NCBI GenBank assembly: GCA_002483085.1
Contig: DLHF01000075.1
Span: 59,986-123,985, forward strand
Source: Ignavibacteria bacterium UBA7675
GTDB taxonomy: Bacteria; Bacteroidota; Ignavibacteria; Kapaibacteriales; UB7675
Length of the DNA: 64,000 bases
Direction of reading: 5' to 3'
The notes below the pieces were generated by a model. That model saw only the letters and a program-made list of their open reading frames with translations, ran no database searches and was not told where the DNA came from. Below, in pieces: positions 18,677 through 26,807 of this stretch; positions within the stretch are counted from its first letter, which is position 1, and each line of letters begins with the position of its first letter. Made by a program: the position numbers and the translations under genes.

Positions 18677-21600
18677 TTACGAGCAGCCGCTTGTTGTGCC
18701 GCAGTCCTCGCATACAGTACAGCTTCCATTGCGCTTCACGCGCATAGAGCCGCAGTTCACGCATTGCTCGCCGGTATAGCCTTTGGCCTTTGCTTCAAAT
18801 ATCTTTTTGCGTTGGCCATTGCCGTTGCTATTGCCATTGTGCACAGTTTCGCCTACGAGTTTGCTCTGCTTCATGAGCTCTACCACGCGCTCGTCTTCAC
18901 TCGGCTTTGCCTTCGGCTCCGCCACAGGAGCCTTTGCCGATGCACCTTCAGGCACGATCTCGTCCACAGCTTTTACATGCACGAAGTCGGTGCGGTTCAG
19001 GTAATCGTAGCCCACAGAGCGGAACACATAGTCGAGAATCGACGTGGCGTACTTGATTGTCTCATGGCCTTCCACCGGGCCAGCCGGTTCGAAGCGCGTA
19101 AACGTAAACGAGTCGACGAGTTCCTCTACTGGCATACCGTACTGTAGCGCCTTGGAAGCAAGCACTGCAAAGCAGTTCATCAAGCCCTTGAACGACGCGC
19201 CTTCTTTATACATATCGATAAAGACTTCGCCAAGCGTGCCATCCTCAAATTCGCCTGTACGCAGGAACACCTTGTGTCCGCCTACATACGCTTCGCGAAT
19301 AAACCCGCTGCGTTTTTTGGGCAGGCGGCGGCGGTCGGCGCGGTGGTACACGCGTTCCACGATCTGCGTCTGCACTTCTTTCGGCCCTTTTGTTTCATCG
19401 AGCGAATCTTCGTCGCCGAGCATGTCGATCTCGTCCTCATCGCCACTTGTGCTATTGAGCGGCTGCGACAGCTTCGAGCCATCGCGGTACAGCGCAATAG
19501 CTTTCACCATGAGCTTCCACGACTCGCTGTACACATCGGCGACTTCTTCCACGCTTGCTTCGGCGGGCATGTTTACGGTTTTAGAGATAGCACCAGAGAT
19601 AAACGGCTGCACGGCGGCCATCATACGCACATGCGCCATGTGAGCGATATAGCGCTCGCCACGGCGTCCGCATCGGTTGGCGCAATCGAACACAGCAAGG
19701 TGTTCTTCTTTGAGCCCGGGCGCACCTTCGATCATCATTGTACCGCACACATAATCGTTGGCTTCTTCGAGCTGTTTTTTCGTAAAGCCGAGTTCGGTAA
19801 GCATGTCGAACGACTGGTCGTTCATCTGTTCATCAGTAAAGCCAAGGCTATTGCAGAATTCCTCGCCGAGCGTCCACTTGTTGAAAGCGAATTTTATATC
19901 GAATACATTATCGAGTTCTTTTTCGATGATGTCGAGTTTATCATTCGTAAAGCCTTTGTCTTTCAGCGACTGTCGGTTCAGATGCGGGCAGCCAGCCAGC
20001 GTGCCGTAGCCTTTGCAATACTTCTCGATTTTCTCAATTTCCTCGGCTGTATAGCCGAGATTGACGAGCGCCTTTTGCACCGACTGGTTCACGATCTTGA
20101 AATAGCCGCCGCCAGCGAGTTTCTTGAACTTCACGATAGCGAAATCCGGCTCAACGCCCGTGGTGTCGCAGTCCATTACCAGGCCAATTGTGCCCGTAGG
20201 CGCAATCACCGTTGTTTGGGCATTGCGATAGCCATGTTGTTCGCCGAGTTCTAAAGCACGATCCCACGAAGAGCGGGCAGCCTGGGCCAAGTAGTCGGGG
20301 CAATACTCAGGATTAATACCCATGGGGCGAATAGTAAGCTCTTCGTACTGGTCGTGCGGCGTGTTGTACGCAGCACGGCGGTGGTTGCGCATTACGCGCA
20401 GCATCGGCTCGCGGTTGCGTTCGAACTTCGGGAAGGGGCCGAGATCGCGTGCAAGCTCAGCAGAAGCAGCATAAGCTTCGCCTGTGAGCATAGCGCTAAT
20501 AGCGCCGGAAATAGCGAGTGCTTCGGGCGAGTCGTAGGGAATACCGGACACCATCAGAATCGTACCGAGATTAGCATAGCCCAGGCCAAGCGTGCGAAAC
20601 TCATAGCTGAGCTGTGCAATGCGTTTGGAGGGAAACTGTGCCATCAGCACCGAGATTTCGAGTACGACAGTCCAGAGCCGGGCTGCATGGCGAAAATCTT
20701 CTACTTTGAACGTGCGTGTCGTTTCGTCGAAGAAATGCGCGAGGTTCAGCGAGGCGAGGTTGCACGCCGTATCATCGAGGAACATGTACTCGGAGCACGG
20801 GTTGCTGCCATTGATGCGGCCATCGGTCGGGCATGTATGCCATTCGTTGATCGTCGTGTCGTACTGCAATCCCGGATCGGCGCTTTTCCAAGCGCTGAGA
20901 GCGATTTTATTCCAGAGATCGCGGGCGCGGATAGTTCTGGAAATTTTGCCATTCGTGCGCCATGTAAGGTTCCACTCGCTGTCGTTGATGACAGCTTCCA
21001 TGAACTCGTTGGTAACGCGCACGGAGTTGTTGGAGTTCTGTCCGCTTACTGTAGCATAGGCTTCGGATTCGTAGTGTGTATCGAACACTTCAAAGTTCAG
21101 CGAGGTAAAGCCTTGCTCTACAAGTGCGAGCACGCGCTCTACATAATTGGCGGGAATACCATTTTTCTTGGCACGGGCAATGGCCATGCGCAGGTGTTTG
21201 TTGCTCTTGCGGTCGATACCGCCCTGCATTGCGGCATCCATCACCGCTTGCAGGTGGATAGCACAGGCTTTAGAACCGGCAACGAGCGACGCTACTTTTT
21301 CTTCTTCGCGGGCTTTCCACTCGATAAATCGCTCAACATCCGGATGGTCGATGTCTACGATTACCATTTTGGCTGCGCGGCGCGTTGTACCGCCCGACTT
21401 CACGGCGCCTGCGGCGCGGTCGTAAATTTTCAGGAAGCTCATCAGGCCAGAGGAAATTCCACCACCGGAAAGGCGTTCGCCTTCGCCGCGAATAGTAGAA
21501 AAGTTGGTGCCTGTACCGGAGCCGTATTTAAAAATACGAGCCTCGCGCGTTGCGAGGTCGAAAATACCACCTTCGTTCACAAGATCATCCTGCACCGACT

Positions 21601-22156
21601 GGATAAAGCAGGCGTGTGGCTGTGGATGAGTATAAGCGTCTTTAGAACGCTGGAGTTTACCTGTTTCCGGATCGACATAGTAATGCCCCTGCGCGTTGCC
21701 GGTGATTCCGTAGGCATAATTCAGCCCCGTGTTAAACCACTGCGGAGAGTTCGGCGCGGCCATTTGCCTGAGCAGCATCATGGCAATTTCGTCGTAAAAT
21801 GCCTGCGCGTCCTCTGCCGTATCGAAATACCCGTATTGTTCGCCCCATTGGCGCCAGCAGCCTGCCAGACGATGAACTACCTGCTTGATCGACGTTTCCG
21901 GGCCGGTCGTGGGATTGCCTTCGGCATCGAGTACCGGATTGCCTTCAGCATCAACATCAGGGATGCCAGCCTTGCGAAAATACTTCTGTGCCAGAATATC
22001 AGTAGCTACCTGCGACCATTGCTTCGGTACTTCGATGTTCTCCATTTTGAACACCGACGAGCCATCTGTATTCCGCAACTGCGAAGTTCGGTAGGTATAT
22101 TCGATCTCGTCATACGGGCTTGTACCTTGCCTGGTAAAAAGGCGGGGTATGTGCAT
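18677..22156 (-). CDS. nrdJ: adenosylcobalamin-dependent ribonucleoside reductase, class II
   Basis: 1159 residues, normal for the long NrdJ form. It reduces ribonucleotides to deoxyribonucleotides using a B12-generated thiyl radical. Visible landmarks are NSPQWFNTG near 137, the active-site strand NPCSEYMFLDDTACNLASLN near 448, PTGTIGLVMDCDTTGVEPDF near 652, a TSCPD domain (about 940-1050), and a Cys-rich tail (CVNCG ... CTVCEDCG ... GCS) that supplies redox cysteines. GGAG precedes the ATG. I see no intein, frameshift or partner subunit, so it should be self-sufficient. A long antisense open frame over it is a codon-usage shadow. Confidence 0.96.
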   Translation of the reverse strand: MHIPRLFTRQGTSPYDEIEYTYRTSQLRNTDGSSVFKMENIEVPKQWSQVATDILAQKYFRKAGIPDVDAEGNPVLDAEGNPTTGPETSIKQVVHRLAGCWRQWGEQYGYFDTAEDAQAFYDEIAMMLLRQMAAPNSPQWFNTGLNYAYGITGNAQGHYYVDPETGKLQRSKDAYTHPQPHACFIQSVQDDLVNEGGIFDLATREARIFKYGSGTGTNFSTIRGEGERLSGGGISSGLMSFLKIYDRAAGAVKSGGTTRRAAKMVIVDIDHPDVERFIEWKAREEEKVASLVAGSKACAIHLQAVMDAAMQGGIDRKSNKHLRMAIARAKKNGIPANYVERVLALVEQGFTSLNFEVFDTHYESEAYATVSGQNSNNSVRVTNEFMEAVINDSEWNLTWRTNGKISRTIRARDLWNKIALSAWKSADPGLQYDTTINEWHTCPTDGRINGSNPCSEYMFLDDTACNLASLNLAHFFDETTRTFKVEDFRHAARLWTVVLEISVLMAQFPSKRIAQLSYEFRTLGLGYANLGTILMVSGIPYDSPEALAISGAISAMLTGEAYAASAELARDLGPFPKFERNREPMLRVMRNHRRAAYNTPHDQYEELTIRPMGINPEYCPDYLAQAARSSWDRALELGEQHGYRNAQTTVIAPTGTIGLVMDCDTTGVEPDFAIVKFKKLAGGGYFKIVNQSVQKALVNLGYTAEEIEKIEKYCKGYGTLAGCPHLNRQSLKDKGFTNDKLDIIEKELDNVFDIKFAFNKWTLGEEFCNSLGFTDEQMNDQSFDMLTELGFTKKQLEEANDYVCGTMMIEGAPGLKEEHLAVFDCANRCGRRGERYIAHMAHVRMMAAVQPFISGAISKTVNMPAEASVEEVADVYSESWKLMVKAIALYRDGSKLSQPLNSTSGDEDEIDMLGDEDSLDETKGPKEVQTQIVERVYHRADRRRLPKKRSGFIREAYVGGHKVFLRTGEFEDGTLGEVFIDMYKEGASFKGLMNCFAVLASKALQYGMPVEELVDSFTFTRFEPAGPVEGHETIKYATSILDYVFRSVGYDYLNRTDFVHVKAVDEIVPEGASAKAPVAEPKAKPSEDERVVELMKQSKLVGETVHNGNSNGNGQRKKIFEAKAKGYTGEQCVNCGSMRVKRNGSCTVCEDCGTTSGCS

Positions 22157-22779
22157 AATTTGTGCTCCGGATAGTATATAGATAAACTGAATCTCGTTGT
22201 TAACCGCATCGGGTATCAGCGTGCAAACCTGTGCTGTCAGCGACTTCGTCGACAGGCTATTGCATGCACCTCCCTATTGCCCTATAAGGCCAATGGGAAA
22301 GACAGCCGACGCCAGACATATGCCCATATGCCTGCAATGTACAGGAAAGCGCTCCGCACCAAAGCTGCGAAAGCGCTGAAAAATCGATTGAAACGACAGT
22401 GAGAAGACGTCCGAAGCCGTTTTTTATGCTGTACAATGAACCGTCGTAGCCTGTTCTGTCTCGTGTTGTTGTTATGTAGACGGCGCTGATTCCGATTTCT
22501 TCATACCCGTATCTCCCGGCGTTAGTTTTCGCCAGACGGGGAAAGCTGCGGGGCGAAAATTATAAAATTGCTGCCAATATGTCTACAAAAAATTCCCGGA
22601 AGTTTTGCACATGAACCACCCAGTATTACGACCCTCGCATCCTGTCCAAATATTGGCGATTTTTTGGGAATCATAGAAGACCCAGAAGAAAAAACAAGGA
22701 GAGCGTGGTGTATATTGCGTGCCAATACCTGTGCGTACTGGCACGCAAAAAAGCATAGCTATGGCTGATAAGCTGCCTA
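22157..22779. other. 623-base intergenic region upstream of nrdJ
   Basis: Leader and promoter region of nrdJ on the minus strand. No convincing cobalamin riboswitch is visible. ATCTATATACTAT (minus strand, near 22175-22187) loosely resembles one NrdR box, but no second box was found. A perfect 9-bp hairpin (TGCGTGCCA / TGGCACGCA, 22716-22747) lies just past the slipin stop without a following T run. No coding region is supported. Confidence 0.45.
22716..22747 (-). terminator. possible terminator hairpin after slipin gene
   Basis: A 9-bp perfect stem (TGCGTGCCA / TGGCACGCA) with a 14-base loop lies 33 bases beyond the slipin stop on the minus strand. The T run lies before rather than after the stem in that direction, so intrinsic termination is uncertain. 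Confidence 0.35.
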
Positions 22780-23643
22780 TTATCCAGCAGATTTATCGTT
22801 AGTTGCAGGGAGCTGACCGTCTGCGGATGGTCCATTTGGTAGCGATGTATCGGGCGTAGCCGGAGGTGGTACGGGATCGACGTGCACAGCGGCAGGAGCA
22901 CCAACAAACGCCGTTGTAAGACCGCGCGCAAGGTGTAAGAACTCTGCTGGCATCATCAGAATCGTCGTTGTGTTGTTCTCGGCTCCAACCTCGGCCACCA
23001 TTTGCATGCGGCGAAGTTCGAGCGCTGCGGGGTTCTGTGCAATCATTTGCGATGCTTGGGCAAGTTTTTCCGAGGATTCGAGCTCAGCCTGGGCTTTGAT
23101 AATACGCGCACGCTTTTCGCGCATGGCCTCCGCCTCGCGCGCCATCGCCCGCTGCATCGACTCCGGAATCTCCACATCGCGCATTTCTACCATTTCAATC
23201 TTTACGCCCCAAGAGCCAGTAGCCTGGTCTACGATCTGTTCGAGCATGTCGTTGATCCTATCGCGCTCCTTGAGCACTTCGTCGAGATTGTGCTGGCCGA
23301 TAATATTCCGAAGGCTCGTTTGCGCGATCTGGTACACAGCTTGCCTGTAGTCGGCTACGCGTATCACCGCGTATTCCGGGTCGGCAATGCGATACCAAAG
23401 CACAGCGTTCACCCGCACTGTCACCGAATCTTTTGTAATAGTTTCCTGCTGCTCAATTGTCACGGTCTGGGTGCGAATATCCAGAATTTTCGCCGATTCG
23501 ATAAAGGGAAGCAGGTAAAATACGCCCGGCCCTCGTGTACCAGCATAACGCCCCAGGCGAAATACTATCGCACGCTTGTATTCCTTGGTGACGCGCACCC
23601 CCGACAGCAACGCCAGTACCACGGCGCCGATAACAAATTCCAT
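22780..23643 (-). CDS. slipin/stomatin-like SPFH-domain membrane protein
   Basis: 287 residues from the ATG at 23643, chosen over an upstream in-frame start because GGGAG lies 9 bases before it and the protein then begins with its membrane helix (MEFVIGAVVLALLSGVRV). An SPFH/Band 7 domain follows (YKRAIVFRLGRYAGTRGPG; TIEQQETITKDSVTVRVNAV). Then comes an Ala/Glu-rich coiled coil (AREAEAMREKRARIIKAQAE) and a Pro/Ala-rich tail. Slipins oligomerise on the membrane and often partner an NfeD protease; no nfeD gene is adjacent here. The tail of about 40 residues is longer than in typical slipins. Confidence 0.92.
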   Translation of the reverse strand: MEFVIGAVVLALLSGVRVTKEYKRAIVFRLGRYAGTRGPGVFYLLPFIESAKILDIRTQTVTIEQQETITKDSVTVRVNAVLWYRIADPEYAVIRVADYRQAVYQIAQTSLRNIIGQHNLDEVLKERDRINDMLEQIVDQATGSWGVKIEMVEMRDVEIPESMQRAMAREAEAMREKRARIIKAQAELESSEKLAQASQMIAQNPAALELRRMQMVAEVGAENNTTTILMMPAEFLHLARGLTTAFVGAPAAVHVDPVPPPATPDTSLPNGPSADGQLPATNDKSAG

Positions 23644-23766
23644 GACCGTACTCCCACATAGTAAGAAAATAGGTTCGGTGCGGTTGAACGGGAAAAGCAC
23701 CTGCCGGTTGCGAAGTATCGGTGTGCACAGAAGAAAAGCAGAGCAGACAAAAAAAGCGTAGATTTG

Positions 23767-24175
23767 CCGTAGCGACGCCTCGGCGAGGCGTCGCTACGGC
23801 GTTGGCGGCGTTGGCGACGTGGCGTTGGCGACGTGGCGTGGCATTGGCGGCGTTGGCGTTCGCGCCGTGGTATTGGCGCCGTGGCGTGGCATTGGCGGCG
23901 TTGGCGTTCGCGCCGTGGTATTGGCGCCGTGGCGTGGTATTGGCGCCGTGGTGTGGTATTGGCGCCGTGGTATTGGCGCCGTGGCGTGGTATTGGCGCCG
24001 TGGCGTGGCATTGGCGGCGTGGTGTTCGCGCCGTGGTGTGGTATTGGCGAGGCGTCGCTACGGCATTGGCGGCGTTGGCGTTCGCGCCGTGGTATTGGCG
24101 CCGTGGCGTGGCATTGGCGCCGTGGCGTGGTATTGGCGCCGTGGCGACGCCTCGGCGAGGCGTCGCTACGGCGTT
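23767..24175. repeat. GC-rich tandem repeat tract bounded by palindromes
   Basis: About 400 bases built from short units around GTGGTATTGGCGCCGTG and GGCGTTGGCGTTCGCGCC. A unit of about 48-51 bases appears twice in tandem at 23836-23935. The tract opens with a 33-base palindrome (23767-23799; half-stem CCGTAGCGACGCCTC, loop GGC) and closes with a shorter copy (24144-24166). A half copy sits at 24047-24063. It fills the divergent space between the slipin and arfB starts. Open frames through it are low-complexity Trp/Arg/Gly/Ala and are not believed to be genes. Confidence 0.9.
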
Positions 24176-24214
24176 GGCGGTCTTTTGGCTATCTCTAATA
24201 AAGAAAAAAAGAAT

Positions 24215-24640
24215 ATGATTCGCATTACCGATCAGATAGAAATTCACGAAAGCGATATACATCTGGACTTTGTCCATTCGTCCGGGCCGGGTGGCCAGAA
24301 TGTAAATAAAGTGGCTACCGCTGTACAACTGCGGTTCGACGCAGAACACAACGACGCTCTGCCCCTGCCTGTTCGCCTGCGGCTGCGCGCATTAGCAGGA
24401 AGGAAACTCACTGCCGATGGGATGCTCATCCTGACAGCACGCCGCCATCGTACCCAAGAGCGCAATCGCACCGATGCCATAGAGCGGCTTGTAGAATTGC
24501 TCCGCAAAGCCGCTGCCGAACCCCGCACGCGCAAAAAAACAAAACCCTCGGCAGCCGCACGGCGCAAACGCGTCGACCAGAAAAAACGCCGCAGTTTTGT
24601 GAAAAACATGAGAAAGCCAGATATCGACATCAGTGAATAA
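24215..24640 (+). CDS. arfB: ArfB-type ribosome-rescue peptidyl-tRNA hydrolase
   Basis: 141 residues from the ATG at 24215. The catalytic GGQ loop is present (SSGPGGQNVNKVATAVQLRF, about 24-43), and a basic tail (KKTKPSAAARRKRVDQKKR) fits the mRNA channel of stalled ribosomes. This combination, with no codon-recognition domain, is diagnostic of ArfB/YaeJ (ICT1-like). The frame runs back into the tandem repeat, but the homologous part starts at this ATG. A purine-rich stretch (AAAGAAAAAAAG) precedes it. The promoter must lie within or next to the repeat tract. Confidence 0.92.
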   Translation: MIRITDQIEIHESDIHLDFVHSSGPGGQNVNKVATAVQLRFDAEHNDALPLPVRLRLRALAGRKLTADGMLILTARRHRTQERNRTDAIERLVELLRKAAAEPRTRKKTKPSAAARRKRVDQKKRRSFVKNMRKPDIDISE

Positions 24641-24685
24641 TACCGGTACATTGCAGTGTAAGGAACACAAGGACGGGTTGCTTCG

Positions 24686-24693
24686 TACCTTTG
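24686..24693 (+). promoter_or_regulatory. TAnnTTTG -7-type promoter box
   Basis: TACCTTTG matches the Bacteroidota -7 consensus TAnnTTTG and lies 50 bases before the methyltransferase ATG at 24744. No good -33 TTG box at the usual spacing was found. Confidence 0.4.
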
Positions 24694-24743
24694 CCGGACC
24701 ACCAAGAGGGTATTGGCAATTGTACCAGAACAATTGGAGAAGT

Positions 24744-25361
24744 ATGATGAACACTCTGCATGAAGAATTTGGCTCTATTGATATTTATCTGTTCGATCAG
24801 CTTCTAAAAGGCCGTTTTGCACCGGGTTCGTCCGTGCTCGACGCCGGATGTGGGAGCGGGCGCAACCTTGTCTATATGCTGCGAAATGGCTATGAAGTGT
24901 ATGGCATAGACCACTCGCGCGAGGCAATCGACTATGTACGCACTGTGGCAGCAGCAATAGCTCCGCATCTGCCCGCTGATAACTTCCGCGTGGGAAGTGT
25001 CGAGTCTCTGCCGTTTGCAGATAACAGCATCGACATTGTCATGAGCATTGCAGTGCTGCACTTTGCCGAGGATGAACCGCACTTTTTTGCGATGTTCTCC
25101 GAGATGTGGCGCGTGCTCAAGCCCGGTGGCATCTTCTTTTGCAGGCTAGCTTCTGATATCGGGCTCAAGCACCGAATGCAGCATATACACGGCAGGCGTT
25201 ATGCTCTGCCCGATGGCTCGGAACGATTTCTGGTAGATGAAGAGATGCTTCTGTCCATCGCAGACAAATTCGGCGGCATCCTGCTCGACCCTATCAAAAC
25301 GGTCAATGTGCAGAATAGCCGCTGTATGACGACGGTATGCATGCAGAAGAGTATGCTATAG
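24744..25361 (+). CDS. class I SAM-dependent methyltransferase
   Basis: 205 residues from the ATG at 24744, which has GGAGAAG immediately upstream; an upstream in-frame start at 24633 would overlap arfB and is not favoured. Motif I is LDAGCGSGRNLVYML, motif II VYGIDHS, and later IDIVMSIAVLHFAEDEPHF and EMWRVLKPGGIFFCRL, all typical of Methyltransf_11/TehB-like enzymes. Substrate unknown. Confidence 0.85.
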   Translation: MMNTLHEEFGSIDIYLFDQLLKGRFAPGSSVLDAGCGSGRNLVYMLRNGYEVYGIDHSREAIDYVRTVAAAIAPHLPADNFRVGSVESLPFADNSIDIVMSIAVLHFAEDEPHFFAMFSEMWRVLKPGGIFFCRLASDIGLKHRMQHIHGRRYALPDGSERFLVDEEMLLSIADKFGGILLDPIKTVNVQNSRCMTTVCMQKSML

Positions 25362-25800
25362 GCAATTTTCGGACAGACACTATTTTAAAAAAATGTATGA
25401 CCGACCACTGATCAGGAACAGGCGGCGTTGCTATACAACACAGATCTTTGCGCTTCGCCCTCTGCTCTCGCGTTCCGCCTCTGCACCGCGCTGCACGTCT
25501 GCCGCGTGGTGTTCGACCTCTGCCGCTGTGAAAGCTTGCACTATGTGCCAACTGGCGGCTGCCTTCCGGCCAGAGGACACCGGGTTTGCGACCGGCGACA
25601 GCGACGAACCGTAGAGCCGCCCTTACGGGCGGCTCTGCCACAACGACGCCCGTGCCACTTCTATTTTTTACAGCAGAACCTTTCAGCAACGGCACCGTAT
25701 AGATGTTCGCTTACAGACAAAAAGCACGGCATTCAACAAGACAAAGAGCTGTGCGTCTGTGAATCGCGAATCGTAGTATCAACATTTTCCGGATTATTCT
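25362..25800. other. intergenic region with dispersed repeat
   Basis: 439 bases between two plus-strand genes. Copy R4 of the mosaic repeat occupies 25450-25658. The last 140 bases should contain the promoter of the TraB/GumN gene. No gene is supported. Confidence 0.55.
25450..25658 (+). repeat. dispersed intergenic mosaic repeat, copy R4 (full)
   Basis: Degenerate module D (25450-25465), module A (GCACCGCGCTGCAC, 25483-25496), module B (GCGACCGGCGACAGCGAC, 25588-25605), an inserted perfect hairpin (AGAGCCGCCC / GGGCGGCTCT, 25613-25636) and module C (GACGCCCGTGCCAC, 25645-25658). Confidence 0.75.
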
Positions 25801-26694
25801 ATGGCCTTTCGTTCTGCTTTTTCGCCTGTGTTGCGGCGTCTCACAGCGCGCATCGTCCCCATTTTTCTTCTTTTTGTCGTTGCAAACGGTACCGCCACCG
25901 CCAAAAGCTCGTCGCTTCTGTGGAAAATCTCCGGCAATGGATTAGAGCAGCCGTCGTATCTATACGGCACTATCCACATCAAAGACAAACGCGTTTTTGA
26001 GTTTACAGAAGCAACAACACGCGCACTGGCAGCTACCCCGGCTTTTGCGATGGAACTGAATCCAGACTCCATTTCCTTTGTGGACATGCTGCCGCTGATG
26101 ATGCTCGACTCCGGGCGCACGCTCAAAAGCCTGCTACCTGAAGAAGACTACCAGCTTGTGCACAGCAAGCTAAAAGAGAAAATGGGAGTACAAGCTCTTG
26201 TATTAGAAAAAATGAAGCCTGTTTTTATCGCCAGTTTGCTTTCGCTCGACAACACAAACCAGGACTACGAGACATCGCTGGACGAGCACCTGTTCCAGAA
26301 GGCAAAGGACGCAAATAAAAAAGTGTATGGCATTGAAACCGCAGCGGAGCAGATGCAGGCATTCGACGTAATGACATTGGAAGAACAGGCACAGATGTTA
26401 GTAGAGCAAGTACGCGACGAAGCCAAGGACGATTCTTCTACAGCTATGATGATCCAAGCGTATATCGACGCTGATCTCGACAAGCTGATGGAGCTCATCG
26501 GCGAATCGGAAATAAAGGGCGATGTGTACGAAGCACTGCTTACAAAGCGCAACCACATCATGGCCGACCGCATCAGCCGTATGACCACAGAGCAGCCGGT
26601 ATTTGCGGCTATTGGCTCGGGGCATTTAGCTGGCGAAGAAGGAGTAATTGCCCTGCTGCGAAAGAAGGGCTACACCGTAGAGCCCGTGCGATAA
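25801..26694 (+). CDS. TraB/GumN-family secreted protein
   Basis: 297 residues with a signal peptide (IVPIFLLFVVANGTATA). The TraB/GumN signature LWKISGNGLEQPSYLYGTIH is at about 40-59, with AFAMELNPD after it and a conserved end (VFAAIGSGHLAGEEGVIALL). Members share the Tiki-type fold, some of which are metalloproteases that use a GTIH-type motif and a downstream GxGHL. Catalysis is not proven for GumN. Periplasmic location is predicted. A strong terminator follows. Confidence 0.9.
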   Translation: MAFRSAFSPVLRRLTARIVPIFLLFVVANGTATAKSSSLLWKISGNGLEQPSYLYGTIHIKDKRVFEFTEATTRALAATPAFAMELNPDSISFVDMLPLMMLDSGRTLKSLLPEEDYQLVHSKLKEKMGVQALVLEKMKPVFIASLLSLDNTNQDYETSLDEHLFQKAKDANKKVYGIETAAEQMQAFDVMTLEEQAQMLVEQVRDEAKDDSSTAMMIQAYIDADLDKLMELIGESEIKGDVYEALLTKRNHIMADRISRMTTEQPVFAAIGSGHLAGEEGVIALLRKKGYTVEPVR

Positions 26695-26709
26695 CGAGCA
26701 ATATCGACA

Positions 26710-26746
26710 GTAGAGGCACTCCTGCAAGATGCCTCTACCATTTTTT
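26710..26746 (+). terminator. rho-independent terminator
   Basis: Perfect 9-bp stem GTAGAGGCA / TGCCTCTAC with an 11-base loop, then CATTTTTT. It lies 16 bases after the TraB/GumN stop. Confidence 0.92.
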
Positions 26747-26759
26747 ACAAAAAAAGCCT

Positions 26760-26767
26760 TACATTTG
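26760..26767 (+). promoter_or_regulatory. TAnnTTTG -7-type promoter box
   Basis: TACATTTG matches the Bacteroidota-type -7 consensus. It lies directly after the previous gene's terminator and 40 bases before the M16 homologue's ATG. Confidence 0.45.
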
Positions 26768-26807
26768 TAGTTTATATGTAGAATAGTACGCGTACACCGG
26801 TGCAGAT

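Noticed and set aside
20354..22174. 606-codon open frame antisense to the ribonucleotide reductase
   Set aside because: Its product is rich in Cys/His/Arg without any motif, while the minus strand is a textbook NrdJ.
22157..22380. Possible cobalamin riboswitch upstream of nrdJ
   Set aside because: I could not find a B12-box GCCACTG or the conserved core in the right order; only loose resemblance.
23767..24175. CRISPR array
   Set aside because: Units are short, contiguous and variable with no unique spacers, and no cas genes are present.
23819..24214. N-terminal extension of ArfB through the tandem repeat
   Set aside because: Low-complexity translation with no homology; the family start is at 24215.
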